NCBI RefSeq assembly: GCF_052118845.1 | Contig: NZ_JBQKGJ010000015.1 | Span: forward strand, 1-64,000 | DNA: 64,000 nt | Source of the DNA: Bilifractor sp002394235 | Lineage (GTDB): Bacteria > Bacillota > Clostridia > Lachnospirales > Lachnospiraceae | Reading direction: 5' to 3' | Shown here: in pieces, positions 43,496 to 51,710 of the stretch | How positions within the stretch are numbered: the first letter of the stretch is position 1 | Layout: every line of letters starts with the position of its first letter | Made by a program: the position numbers and the translations under genes | Notes under the pieces: model-generated | Told to the model about the DNA's origin: nothing | Databases searched by the model: none | Seen by the model: only the letters and a program-made list of their open reading frames with translations

Positions 43496-43861
43496 TCAGA
43501 GCCGATCAGAAGACGAGTTCGTCTGTTCAAGATGCCTGATATACTTTCTTCCCCACAATTCAATGCTGTCAAGAACGGGTTTGAACTCGTACCCAATCTC
43601 CGTAAGCTCATATTCCACCCGCGGAGGCACCTCCGGATAAACCGTCCTGGTCAACAGCCCCTCTTTCTCCAGATTCCTGAGATGTGTTGCAAGAGTAGCC
43701 TGCGTAATGTGAATTTCCTTCTGCAGCTGATTAAACCTTTTCGGCCCGCCCGCGAGAGCATGCAGAATCAGAATCGCCCACTTCCCCGACAACAGCTGCT
43801 GCGCTGTCGCATACGGACACATACCGAATTGATTTGCTCTTTTACATGTTTCTTTTTTCAT
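43496..43861 (-). CDS. HxlR-family transcriptional regulator
   Basis: 121 residues with the HxlR winged helix: CPYATAQQLLSGKWAILILHALAGGPKRFNQLQKEIHITQATLATHLRNLEKEGLLTR, then YELTEIGYEFKPVLDSIELWG. The N-terminal Cys15 before the winged helix is the position used for redox or quinone sensing in HypR/QorR-like members; Cys6 is a second candidate. Divergent from ygiD across 365 bp, so it probably controls that dioxygenase. Confidence 0.9.
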   Translation of the reverse strand: MKKETCKRANQFGMCPYATAQQLLSGKWAILILHALAGGPKRFNQLQKEIHITQATLATHLRNLEKEGLLTRTVYPEVPPRVEYELTEIGYEFKPVLDSIELWGRKYIRHLEQTNSSSDRL

Positions 43862-44004
43862 GATACCACCTGCTCTTATATACCAATACCGACCTGCTGC
43901 TCCGTCTCATAGAAGCAATTCCTTCATTCATCATTCCCGATCCCGCTTCACGCGGCGGATTGAATACTCAAGCAAAACATACCTGCTCAAGGAAAAAATC
44001 CTGC

Positions 44005-44033
44005 TTGACTGCATTCTACTATGGTCGTATTAT
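44005..44033 (+). promoter_or_regulatory. Promoter of the ygiD-like gene
   Basis: TTGACT (44005-44010), a 17-bp spacer and TATTAT (44028-44033). An ATAATT...AATTAT inverted repeat starts about 13 bp after the -10, a reasonable place for HxlR binding. Confidence 0.75.
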
Positions 44034-44226
44034 TTTCGCAACTCGGATAATTAAACTTATGAGTATGAATTATTCACGTTCCTGACATTATCCATCTTCG
44101 ATGAGGTCGGAGAGTTTCAAAAGAAGCCTCAAAATAACGAAGCAGTTCCCGGCCTCATCTCGGGGCAAAAAACATTTGTCCCTGACAGCATTTGATGATC
44201 TTGAATGAAATTTACGGAGGTGTACT

Positions 44227-45018
44227 ATGAATAAAAAAAGAATGCCGGTTATTTTTTCCGGCCATGGAAGTCCAATGCTGGCGTTGGAGAACACATCTGT
44301 GACGAAAGGTCTGCACAGCATCGGCTCTCAAATCAGAGAACAATTCGGAAAACCGAAGGCAATCCTCGCCGTATCCGCACACTGGTATACAAAGGGAACT
44401 TTTGTGCAGAGCACGGAAAATCCAAAACAGGTCTACGACATGTACGGGTTCCCGAAAGCGCTGTATGACTTCAAATATCCGGTCAAAGGATATCCTGACC
44501 TGTCCGAACGCGTGGCCGCGCTTCTCGGTAACCGGGTGTCCGTCAACGATGACTGGGGCATTGATCACGGTGCCTGGACCGTGCTCTGTCATATGTTCCC
44601 GGAGGCGGATATCCCGGTCGTTCAGCTTTCCGTTGACGGCACGCTTTCCCCGGATGAAATCTACAATCTCGGAAAAGCACTCGCGCCCCTTCGTGATGAA
44701 GGCTATCTGATCCTTGCAAGCGGAAACGTTGTACACAATCTGCGCCTGGTAGATTGGGACAACCCGGACGGATCCCCGGAATGTCTTGCATTTAATAAGG
44801 CAATCACGGAATATGTCCGGAATCGCCAGGATGACCGCGTGATCGCATATGAATCCGTACCGAACGCCGGATATGCCGCTCCTACACCGGAACATTTTCT
44901 TCCGCTCCTCTACATGCTCGGTGCATCCGAAGGTGAAAAACCACAGGTCTTCAACAACCACTGTGAACTCGGCGCAATCGCGATGACCGGCTATGCGTTC
45001 GGTCTTGAGCAGAATTAA
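44227..45018 (+). CDS. ygiD: 4,5-DOPA extradiol dioxygenase family protein (YgiD/LigB)
   Basis: 263 residues, full length. The LigB-type fold carries metal ligands His13 (FSGHGSP), His52 (SAHWY) and His170 (GNVVHNL), with His114 (GIDHGAW) as the probable acid/base and a late NNHCELG. YgiD proteins open catechol rings such as L-DOPA using Fe(II)/Zn(II) and oxygen. In an anaerobe the role may be detoxification of catechols or quinones, which fits the divergent HxlR gene. GGAGG precedes the ATG. Confidence 0.9.
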   Translation: MNKKRMPVIFSGHGSPMLALENTSVTKGLHSIGSQIREQFGKPKAILAVSAHWYTKGTFVQSTENPKQVYDMYGFPKALYDFKYPVKGYPDLSERVAALLGNRVSVNDDWGIDHGAWTVLCHMFPEADIPVVQLSVDGTLSPDEIYNLGKALAPLRDEGYLILASGNVVHNLRLVDWDNPDGSPECLAFNKAITEYVRNRQDDRVIAYESVPNAGYAAPTPEHFLPLLYMLGASEGEKPQVFNNHCELGAIAMTGYAFGLEQN

Positions 45019-45133
45019 TAATCAGGCAGGCATACAACACACCAGATGTTCTACGGCATACAGGCGTTCCTGTCTTCAGATAACCATTCTTAGATTCCAA
45101 ACCGTCATCTCCGATCATTTAACGCCGAATTAA

Positions 45134-45162
45134 TTGTATTCGGCCTCCATCCTGTCTATAAT
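45134..45162 (+). promoter_or_regulatory. Promoter of the YfhO-type gene
   Basis: TTGTAT (45134-45139), a 17-bp spacer and TATAAT (45157-45162). The transcript would carry a leader of at least 155 bases. Confidence 0.8.
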
Positions 45163-45202
45163 ATAGGCATTACATATCAACTCTTCGAAAATGCAGACAG
45201 GG

Positions 45203-45302
45203 CTCGGCGCGCCCGAGACGCACGTAAGAGACTGGAGATCAAGCGTACTACCTGATGAAGCCTCCGGCCTCGGCGCGCCCGAAACGCGCATCAGAGACTG
45301 GA
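45203..45302 (+). repeat. 66-bp-spaced direct repeat in the YfhO leader
   Basis: CTCGGCGCGCCCGAGACGCA (45203) and CTCGGCGCGCCCGAAACGCG (45269), both continuing into AGAGACTGGA. Each starts with a small hairpin (CTCGG/CCGAG or close). Located between promoter and gene, so it would be transcribed. Confidence 0.8.
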
Positions 45303-45408
45303 TGCGATTTCGAAGACAACCGGTATGATCAGCGAAGTGCCGCGGCGAGTTATAAATATTCTGACACCCGTCTGCGGAACATGGTGCTTTAAAATTTCGG
45401 GATGGCTT

Positions 45409-47925
45409 ATGTTCAGAAAAATTGACCTCAAAAAATCGTTATCCTCATGTCCGGAGAAAAAAGACAGAGCACTCGGGCGATGTATTGCCGTTAACTCCCT
45501 TGTCGCACTTCTGTCCTTCCTCTGGCTGATTCTGATGAATAAAGGAGTATTTACGCTGTGCGGAGATTACAATGCGCAGGCAATTCCTTTCAGTGTCGGG
45601 ATGCACAAGGCCATTCTGAACGGTCAGTCGTGGTCATGGGGAATCGACCTCGGAACTCAGACTGTCGGTGCGTACAGTTTTTACGGTCTCGGCAGCATTT
45701 CCTTCTGGATCACGATGCTGTTCCCGGTAAGCGCCACGCCGTGTGTGATGGGGTGGCTCTATATTCTGAAATATATTGCCGCGGGAATAACATCATTCCT
45801 CTACATCCGTCAGTTCACCCGCGATGACAATTACGCCGTGATCGGATCGACGCTCTACGCGTTTTCCGGCTATCAGGCCGTAAATCTCGAATTTTACACC
45901 TTCCACGATGTCACAATCCTCTTTCCTCTGCTCCTTCTGGAATTTGACCGGATGATGAAATCGGGAAAATGCCGTCTTCGTGACGGAAAGCCTTTCATCC
46001 TTGTGACGGCACTTTCCTGCCTCAACAGCTATTTTTTCTTTGTCGGACAGGTTGTTTTTCTGCTTCTCTACTTCTTTCTGCGATACGGAGAAAGGAATCT
46101 GAGGCTTACCCTCAGGAATCTCCTCCTCTGCGGTATTGCAGGCCTCTGGGGCGTGATGATCGCCGGAGTCCTGTTCCTCCCGAACATCCTGTTCATTTCC
46201 GGAAACAAGCGAAGCAGTATTCAGCTCCTGCTGTCACAGCTCTTCCCCGAGCCGAAAATGCTCCTGTATCTGCTCAAGGGTTTTTTGTTCCCGGGCGAGG
46301 CAATGTATGACAGCAGTGCCGTGTACAACCAGAGGTGGACATCCACCTCCGCTTACCTGCCTCTGATCGGCATGAGCGGCGTCCTTGCATACCTGCACCA
46401 AAAGCGCAGCGACTGGCTCTCCAGAATGCTGCTCGTTCTCATAGCGGCTGCCTTTTCTCCCCTTCTGACCTCTGCGTTTCTTCTGTTCACAGAAGCCAAT
46501 CAGCGCTGGTGGTATATGCTGATCCTGCTGATGGCGTCTGCATCTGCAGTTGTGCTGGAACAGCGGGCCGGAGAAAAAAACAACGACGTGCTGAAAACGG
46601 CTCTTTTCGTCAATATGGCCGTTCTTGTCGTCTATTATCTCGCGTTGAATCTCATGAAATGGAGCGACTCCGAAAAGAGCCTGGTCTGCCACAGAGGATT
46701 CTTTTTCCTGATTTTTGCCGTGTCTCTGGCCGGCCTGCTCATCCTGCGCAGGCTTTCGTCCGGCGCACGCCATTTCTGTCTGTCCATCACCGCCTGGACT
46801 GCTGTTTTTGCCCTTCTCACCACTGCATATGTGCTTGGCTATTACCGGTTCGCAGACGGAATCCGCGAGACCTGCACGCAGAAGATACGTCTCTACAGTC
46901 AGCTTGAGCCGATTGACGACCAGTACCGTTACATCGATGAGAACATGATGCTTTATTCAGAGGGAGCATCCGGTCTGCGCATTTTCAGTTCTACGGTTTC
47001 GGATTCCATCGTGCATTTTGACAGTCTGTTTGACTTTTACAAGCAGGCGCGCAGACTGGACAAGACCTCCTACGCCGGCCTGGCCGAGCTGTTCGGCGGC
47101 AAATACGATGTAACAACGGACCCGAAGGGGAGAACACCGCTCCGGACGTATCAGGTAAATGGAAAAAATTATTATGTTGTGGAAAGGAATGCCTGCCCGA
47201 TCGGTTTTGCGGTCGATCAGGTGATCACAGAGCGTGATCTGAAGAAAATTGATGTGAGTGAAAGAGGCCTTGTTCTCCTGCGGGCAGCTGTGATTCAGCC
47301 CGATGACCGCAAGAGTGTAAGCGATCTGGCCCCTTGTGTTTCCTATCGCGATGCGCTGGACGCCATTCAGACGGATTTGGAGACAGCCCGGACCGCCTCC
47401 GCCGGAAACAGTCATTTAGATCCCTCCGATAATGCAGGGCTTGTCTTTGACAGCGATCAGGAGGGCTACAGTCCTTCCGGACGTGAGGCGGATAATCTCT
47501 CAAAGAGCAGTCCGGGAAAGAAGGTTGATCTGACCGACGGCGAGCTTCAGGAAGTCGCTGCGGAACGTGTCGCCAGTGATTCCAGCCGCGCCGTGAAAAA
47601 TTTCCGCAGAACCTCTGACGGATTTGTCTGTGACAGTGATTATTCCAGTGACAGTCTCGTCTATTTCTCTGTCCCGAACGACAGAGGATGGAAATCATTC
47701 ATAGATGGACAGCAGACAGAGATCATCAATTCCGGCGGCATGATGCTGATCCGCGTTCCCGCCGGCGCACACAGAATCTCCTTCCGTTACACGACCCCGG
47801 GGCTTTCCGCCGGAGCGGCGGTCAGTCTTATATCCCTGTGCGCACTGATTCTGTATGTCCTATCTGACTGGAAAAAGCGGAGAAGAGCAGCACTGCGCCG
47901 GTCTTTTGCCTCCTGTAACCGGTAG
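45409..47925 (+). CDS. YfhO-family polytopic membrane protein
   Basis: 838 residues from ATG 45409; ATG 45325 (866 aa) is also possible, and neither has a strong ribosome site. About 13 membrane helices cover residues 20-500, with the family's early GDYNAQAIPF and GSTLYAFSGYQAVN segments. A large extracytoplasmic domain follows, and a last helix (SLISLCALILYVL) precedes a basic tail. YfhO proteins are GT-C-like membrane proteins linked to glycosylation of lipoteichoic acid or wall polymers in Firmicutes. The stop codon lies inside a 32-bp tandem repeat. Confidence 0.85.
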   Translation: MFRKIDLKKSLSSCPEKKDRALGRCIAVNSLVALLSFLWLILMNKGVFTLCGDYNAQAIPFSVGMHKAILNGQSWSWGIDLGTQTVGAYSFYGLGSISFWITMLFPVSATPCVMGWLYILKYIAAGITSFLYIRQFTRDDNYAVIGSTLYAFSGYQAVNLEFYTFHDVTILFPLLLLEFDRMMKSGKCRLRDGKPFILVTALSCLNSYFFFVGQVVFLLLYFFLRYGERNLRLTLRNLLLCGIAGLWGVMIAGVLFLPNILFISGNKRSSIQLLLSQLFPEPKMLLYLLKGFLFPGEAMYDSSAVYNQRWTSTSAYLPLIGMSGVLAYLHQKRSDWLSRMLLVLIAAAFSPLLTSAFLLFTEANQRWWYMLILLMASASAVVLEQRAGEKNNDVLKTALFVNMAVLVVYYLALNLMKWSDSEKSLVCHRGFFFLIFAVSLAGLLILRRLSSGARHFCLSITAWTAVFALLTTAYVLGYYRFADGIRETCTQKIRLYSQLEPIDDQYRYIDENMMLYSEGASGLRIFSSTVSDSIVHFDSLFDFYKQARRLDKTSYAGLAELFGGKYDVTTDPKGRTPLRTYQVNGKNYYVVERNACPIGFAVDQVITERDLKKIDVSERGLVLLRAAVIQPDDRKSVSDLAPCVSYRDALDAIQTDLETARTASAGNSHLDPSDNAGLVFDSDQEGYSPSGREADNLSKSSPGKKVDLTDGELQEVAAERVASDSSRAVKNFRRTSDGFVCDSDYSSDSLVYFSVPNDRGWKSFIDGQQTEIINSGGMMLIRVPAGAHRISFRYTTPGLSAGAAVSLISLCALILYVLSDWKKRRRAALRRSFASCNR

Positions 47926-48022
47926 AGTCTCCCGGCTGTCCTTCCAGTAATCGGCAGAATCTATCGGCTTTACTTCCTGCAGCCGGCAGAATCTTCTGGT
48001 CTGGCCTTTAGCCGGAGATCCT
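47911..48022. repeat. 32-bp tandem repeat over the yfhO stop codon
   Basis: Units starting at 47911, 47943 and 47975, plus a partial fourth, share TCC-GTAA-CGG-AGA-TC. The first unit contains the TAG stop of the YfhO-type gene. It lies in the convergent gap before the PrsW-GNAT gene. Confidence 0.7.
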
Positions 48023-48054
48023 CTTCTTGCAGCTGTCCTTCTTCCTGCTTCACA

Positions 48055-49377
48055 TTACAGGATATACTCCAGCTGACTTTCCTTGGTCTTCATCCCCATT
48101 TTTTCATAGAACTTCTCCGCGGAAGTGTTGCCTGCCCATACATTCAGGGTCACCTCGTAGCAGCCCATTTTTTTCGCTTCCTGCTTCACATGCTCAAAAA
48201 GCGCCTCGCCCACGTGTCTGCCCCGCGCGCTCTGATCCACGCACAGATCATCGATGAACAGTGAGGTAAATGGAACCATATTGTTGGAGAACGGCTGCTC
48301 CCTCATCTGGCAGAATGCATAGCCAACGCAATGATCCTGCCCGTCAGCCGCCACGTAAACCGGTTTTTTGTCATCCTTCAAAATTTCTCTCAGTTCATCC
48401 ACCGTGTACTTCGTCGTTCCCGGAATAAAAATATCCGGCCGGATACCGGCATGGATCTCCAGCACCTGGTTCAGCAGCCTCAGCAATGCCGGTATGTCCT
48501 TATCCTCGGCTCTTCTGATCTTCACCATTGTGTAACTATTCATCTTCCCACTTTCTCCAGTCTCTGATGCTCTGGCTGCATACACTTCCGGACTTCTGAA
48601 AAAAATGACCACAGGCAGTACGACCGCCGCTGTCAAAACCGCATTGAACAAATTTATATTTCCGATCGGAGAATCATACAGAAAGTGGTCTGCCATAACG
48701 AGGAGAATCCAGCCGATACCCTTTCTTCTGTGGTTTCTTCCGCTGGCTCTGACAATCAGATAGAGTCCGGCTGCGGTCACTGCGGCATAGCACCAGTGCG
48801 ACCCAAGCGCGCCGGAGATTCGATCCAGTGCCGTCGGAAACGCGTCGTTTACATTTTTGAATCCGCTTTCTGTAATGTACGAGATATCTTCCTCGATCTG
48901 AAAGCCCATGCCCACGCACATTCCAATAAGAAGGTACTGTCTGAACGTTTTTCTGTTCCACACATACACCAGCAGTGCTGTTGTGCCCAGTTTCAGAAGC
49001 TCCTCTGCAATTCCCGCTTCGAGTGAGCCCATCCACGCCTCGGAATAGGAATGTCCCATCATGGATTTCATCAGATTATCAAAGCTGTCGTTCACTTCTC
49101 CGGCAAACGGACTTGTAATGAATGCTCCACAGAAAACCGCCATCAGCAGTTCCCGGCTGCTCATCTCGCCCTTTGCACCGATCTGTTTCACAAAAATCCC
49201 AAAGGGTACAATATATATCAGAAGCGGAAGAAATGCGCTGTATACCTCCAGATACTGAAGCACCTTCGTGTGACTGCTGCCCATGAAATCTGCTTCGTTG
49301 ATGAGTATTCCCAACCCTGCCAGCAGAATCAGTACACCGGTCACAATCAGCTGCCGTCTCTGTTTCTTCTCATTCAT
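48055..49377 (-). CDS. PrsW-family membrane protease fused to a GNAT acetyltransferase
   Basis: 440 residues in one uninterrupted frame. Residues 1-262 have about eight membrane helices and the PrsW glutamic-protease motifs: EAGIAEELLK (Glu125/126), FQIEEDISY (Glu162/163), SHWCYAA (His194), ADHFLYD (His231). Residues 285-440 are a GNAT domain (VKIRRAEDKDIPALLRLL, LFIDDLCVDQSARGRHVGEALFEHV, LNVWAGNTSAEKFYEKMGM). An internal ATG (48543, Met279) at the domain junction has a GTGGGA-type site, so the acetyltransferase may also be made alone. The start is immediately next to the stop of the TIGR04076 gene. The fusion is unusual; substrates unknown. Confidence 0.85.
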   Translation of the reverse strand: MNEKKQRRQLIVTGVLILLAGLGILINEADFMGSSHTKVLQYLEVYSAFLPLLIYIVPFGIFVKQIGAKGEMSSRELLMAVFCGAFITSPFAGEVNDSFDNLMKSMMGHSYSEAWMGSLEAGIAEELLKLGTTALLVYVWNRKTFRQYLLIGMCVGMGFQIEEDISYITESGFKNVNDAFPTALDRISGALGSHWCYAAVTAAGLYLIVRASGRNHRRKGIGWILLVMADHFLYDSPIGNINLFNAVLTAAVVLPVVIFFRSPEVYAARASETGESGKMNSYTMVKIRRAEDKDIPALLRLLNQVLEIHAGIRPDIFIPGTTKYTVDELREILKDDKKPVYVAADGQDHCVGYAFCQMREQPFSNNMVPFTSLFIDDLCVDQSARGRHVGEALFEHVKQEAKKMGCYEVTLNVWAGNTSAEKFYEKMGMKTKESQLEYIL

Positions 49378-49662
49378 TCAATTCTCCCCTTCACCCGTCT
49401 CTGCAATCTCTGCCCGGAAGACCATGATGGTATCTGCGTCAGAGCAGCAGAATTCCGCGGTCCCCGCAGGCTGTCCGGGAATGCTTCCGCCGTAGCGAAG
49501 GATGTCGATATATGGGAAGGCACAGTGCATAGCCATCGGACAGATCCTCCCTCTGTCCTCGTCAAAATCAAACACCTCACCCACATGATGTCCGCGGTGG
49601 CATCCCATCTTTCCCCGTCGGTCAATCACTGTGATCCTGATCTTCGGTCGTTTCTCTGCCAT
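49378..49662 (-). CDS. TIGR04076-family protein
   Basis: 94 residues. The pattern CHRGHHVGE-like start, then GRICPMAMHCAFPYIDILRYGGSIP, and a final block with two adjacent cysteines (AEFCCSDAD) matches the TIGR04076 family of small redox- or metal-associated proteins of unknown function. GGGAGG precedes the ATG. Its TGA is directly followed by the ATG of the PrsW-GNAT gene, so the two are translated together. Confidence 0.78.
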   Translation of the reverse strand: MAEKRPKIRITVIDRRGKMGCHRGHHVGEVFDFDEDRGRICPMAMHCAFPYIDILRYGGSIPGQPAGTAEFCCSDADTIMVFRAEIAETGEGEN

Positions 49663-49703
49663 ATCGTACCTCCCGGATAATTTTTTCTGTGTTGGAGAAT
49701 ATT

Positions 49704-50261
49704 CTAACTCCTTTTAGACCAGAAATCCACCGGCTCGTAGTCCTGCAGCTTTGCCAGAAATCCGTGATCCGCAAGTTCCCTCTGGATAATATCCAGCGTC
49801 TCCTCGCTGTCCGCAGTCACGGTATGATAATGGTACCCGGATGTGATGCCGGACAGCGGTGAACTTTTTCCTCCGGAAAGTTCCTCCTCATACTTTTTCA
49901 CATCCAGACGCGAACGGATATGCATGGCGGCACGAATGATCCCGTACACCCTGTGATAAACGAAGACATCCTCGATTCTTCCACCGCAGTCAACGATCAG
50001 ATTCATCTCCTCGCACGCCTGCTCCGGCGTGTGACAAACCTTGAATACGCGGCTCAGCTTCGACTTTTCCTTCCGGTCAAGGACATAGCCCCGCGCGGCA
50101 GAAAGAATTGGCTGTCCCTCTGCTCTGAGCAGAGCTATGTCCTGTACGATCACCTGCCTGCTCACAGAAAATCGTCTTGCAAGCGCACCTCCGGAAACCT
50201 GCCCTTCGTTTTTTTTCAAAATATCCAGAATAGCCTCACGGCGCTCTGTACCCGTCAACAT
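49704..50261 (-). CDS. niaR: NiaR, niacin-responsive repressor of NAD genes
   Basis: 185 residues. N-terminal helix-turn-helix (TERREAILDILKKNEGQVSGGALARRFSVSRQVIVQDIALLR) and the C-terminal 3H domain with its conserved histidines (VYHRVYGIIRAAMHIRSR, GYHYHTV), which binds metal and nicotinic acid. NiaR represses NAD synthesis and niacin uptake when niacin is present. It lies downstream of nadC and close to nadB/nadA, which it should control. AGGTG precedes the ATG. The 278-bp gap up to nadC holds only repeats. Confidence 0.92.
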   Translation of the reverse strand: MLTGTERREAILDILKKNEGQVSGGALARRFSVSRQVIVQDIALLRAEGQPILSAARGYVLDRKEKSKLSRVFKVCHTPEQACEEMNLIVDCGGRIEDVFVYHRVYGIIRAAMHIRSRLDVKKYEEELSGGKSSPLSGITSGYHYHTVTADSEETLDIIQRELADHGFLAKLQDYEPVDFWSKRS

Positions 50262-50453
50262 GTTTCACCTGCCTTACCTGCTCATTGCATATGAGAGAGT
50301 ATATATCCTCTTACATCGTATCTGAAAAAATATCCTGTTCCATCGCATCTGGAAAAATATATATCCTGTTCCATTGCTTCTGAAAAAATTTTCTCGCTTC
50401 TCCGCATATAAATTGCTTCTGATCCATTCTGAAGTACAACTATCGGATCGCCG

Positions 50454-50566
50454 TTTCTGTACGTCAGAGGTTCAGACCGCATGCAGATGCCTTCAGCATG
50501 AAAAATTCCATCATCTTTGTATTTCTGTACGTCAGAGCTTCAGACTGCATGCAGATGCTTCATGGA
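50454..50566. repeat. Direct repeat copying the 3' end of nadC
   Basis: TTTCTGTACGTCAGAG begins at 50454 and again at 50522, and similarity continues about 45 bp. The second copy contains the nadC stop and last codons. The gap also holds three degenerate 27-31-bp repeats around TATCCTGTTCCAT (about 50304-50395). No gene in 50262-50539. Confidence 0.8.
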
Positions 50567-51394
50567 AATGTCCAGAATCGGAGCGGAGTGTGTCAGTGCG
50601 CCGCTCGATATGTAATTGACTCCGAGATCCGTCAGCGAAGCGATTTTCTCCCGGGTCACATTGCCTGAAACCTCAACCTCAGCTCTTCCGGCAATGATCC
50701 GCATTGCCTCAGCCATGAGATCGTGACTCATATTATCAAGCATAATAATATCAGCGCCGGCATCGACAGCCTCCCGGACCTGATCCAGATTCTCCACCTC
50801 AATCTCGATCTTCCGCACAAAAGGCGCATAGGCGCGGGCCATCTCAACAGCCTGTCTGACGCCTCCCGCTGCGCCGATATGATTATCCTTCAGAAGAACG
50901 CCATCTGACAGGTTATACCTGTGATTGTGACCTCCTCCCACGCGAACCGCGTATTTTTCGAAGATACGGTTGTTCGGCGTGGTTTTCCGTGTGTCGAGAA
51001 GCCAGATATCCGTGCCCTCAAGAAGTGCAGCGGTCTGACGGGTACAGGTCGCGATACCACTCATTCTCTGAAGATAATTAAGGGCCGTCCGTTCGCCGGA
51101 AAGCAGCACGCGGATATCTCCCCGCACCTTCGCCATCTGCATTCCCTCTCTCACCTCGTCCCCATCCCGAACGAAGAATTCCACCTCAGTCTTCGGGTCC
51201 AGAAGCGTGAACACCCGCTCAAAAACGGGAAGTCCGCAGATGATTCCCTTCTCCTTCGCAATCAGATCCACCTCTCCGATCTTTGCCTCCGGCATCACAC
51301 AGTTGGTGCTGACATCCTCGCTTGTGATATCCTCTCTGAGCGCGCTCTCGATCAGCGGATCGACCTGCAGTTTCATTGTAATCGGATCCAACAT
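50540..51394 (-). CDS. nadC: Nicotinate-nucleotide pyrophosphorylase (QPRTase)
   Basis: 284 residues from ATG 51394 with GGAGG 8 bases upstream. It converts quinolinate and PRPP to nicotinate mononucleotide. Family motifs: ALREDITSEDVST, SGERTALNYLQRMSGIAT, LDTRKTTPNNRIFEKYAVRVGGGHNHR, IEIEVENLDQVREA and ISSGALTHSAP. Third enzyme of de novo NAD synthesis. It lies 316 bp after nadB on the same strand, with no terminator seen between, so it is probably co-transcribed. Confidence 0.96.
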   Translation of the reverse strand: MLDPITMKLQVDPLIESALREDITSEDVSTNCVMPEAKIGEVDLIAKEKGIICGLPVFERVFTLLDPKTEVEFFVRDGDEVREGMQMAKVRGDIRVLLSGERTALNYLQRMSGIATCTRQTAALLEGTDIWLLDTRKTTPNNRIFEKYAVRVGGGHNHRYNLSDGVLLKDNHIGAAGGVRQAVEMARAYAPFVRKIEIEVENLDQVREAVDAGADIIMLDNMSHDLMAEAMRIIAGRAEVEVSGNVTREKIASLTDLGVNYISSGALTHSAPILDISMKHLHAV

Positions 51395-51560
51395 TTCCTT
51401 TTCCTCCACTATTGACTGTCGCACAATAATGTCATATCCCCGTGCCGCACCGTTTTCACTGCCGTATTATAGAATTTTACTCCATGCTCAATGCTTTTGC
51501 AATTTCATCCACAGGATATGTATGTGCTTTTCACCTACTCAATTCTTCGTAGGATTGGCT

Positions 51561-51628
51561 TCATCCGTATAACTATATTCATTCGCATGACCGGGTTCAT
51601 TCATATTAACCGGTTTCATCTGTACAAC
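51561..51628. repeat. Degenerate 18-bp repeat between nadB and nadC
   Basis: TCAT-CG-AT-A-CTAT-like units start at 51561, 51579, 51597 and 51616. The nadB-nadC gap (51395-51710) shows nothing else that can be named. Confidence 0.5.
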
Positions 51629-51710
51629 ACAGCATCTGCACCGCCATGCGCCTCATCGACTCGCGCGGCAATTTCTGCAACGGTATACGACGCATCACCT
51701 GGTACGGCAA

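Noticed and set aside
48055..49377. PrsW-GNAT as two genes joined by a frameshift error
   Set aside because: The frame is continuous, both domains are intact and the junction codes for a plausible linker; no evidence of an indel, though an internal start is noted.
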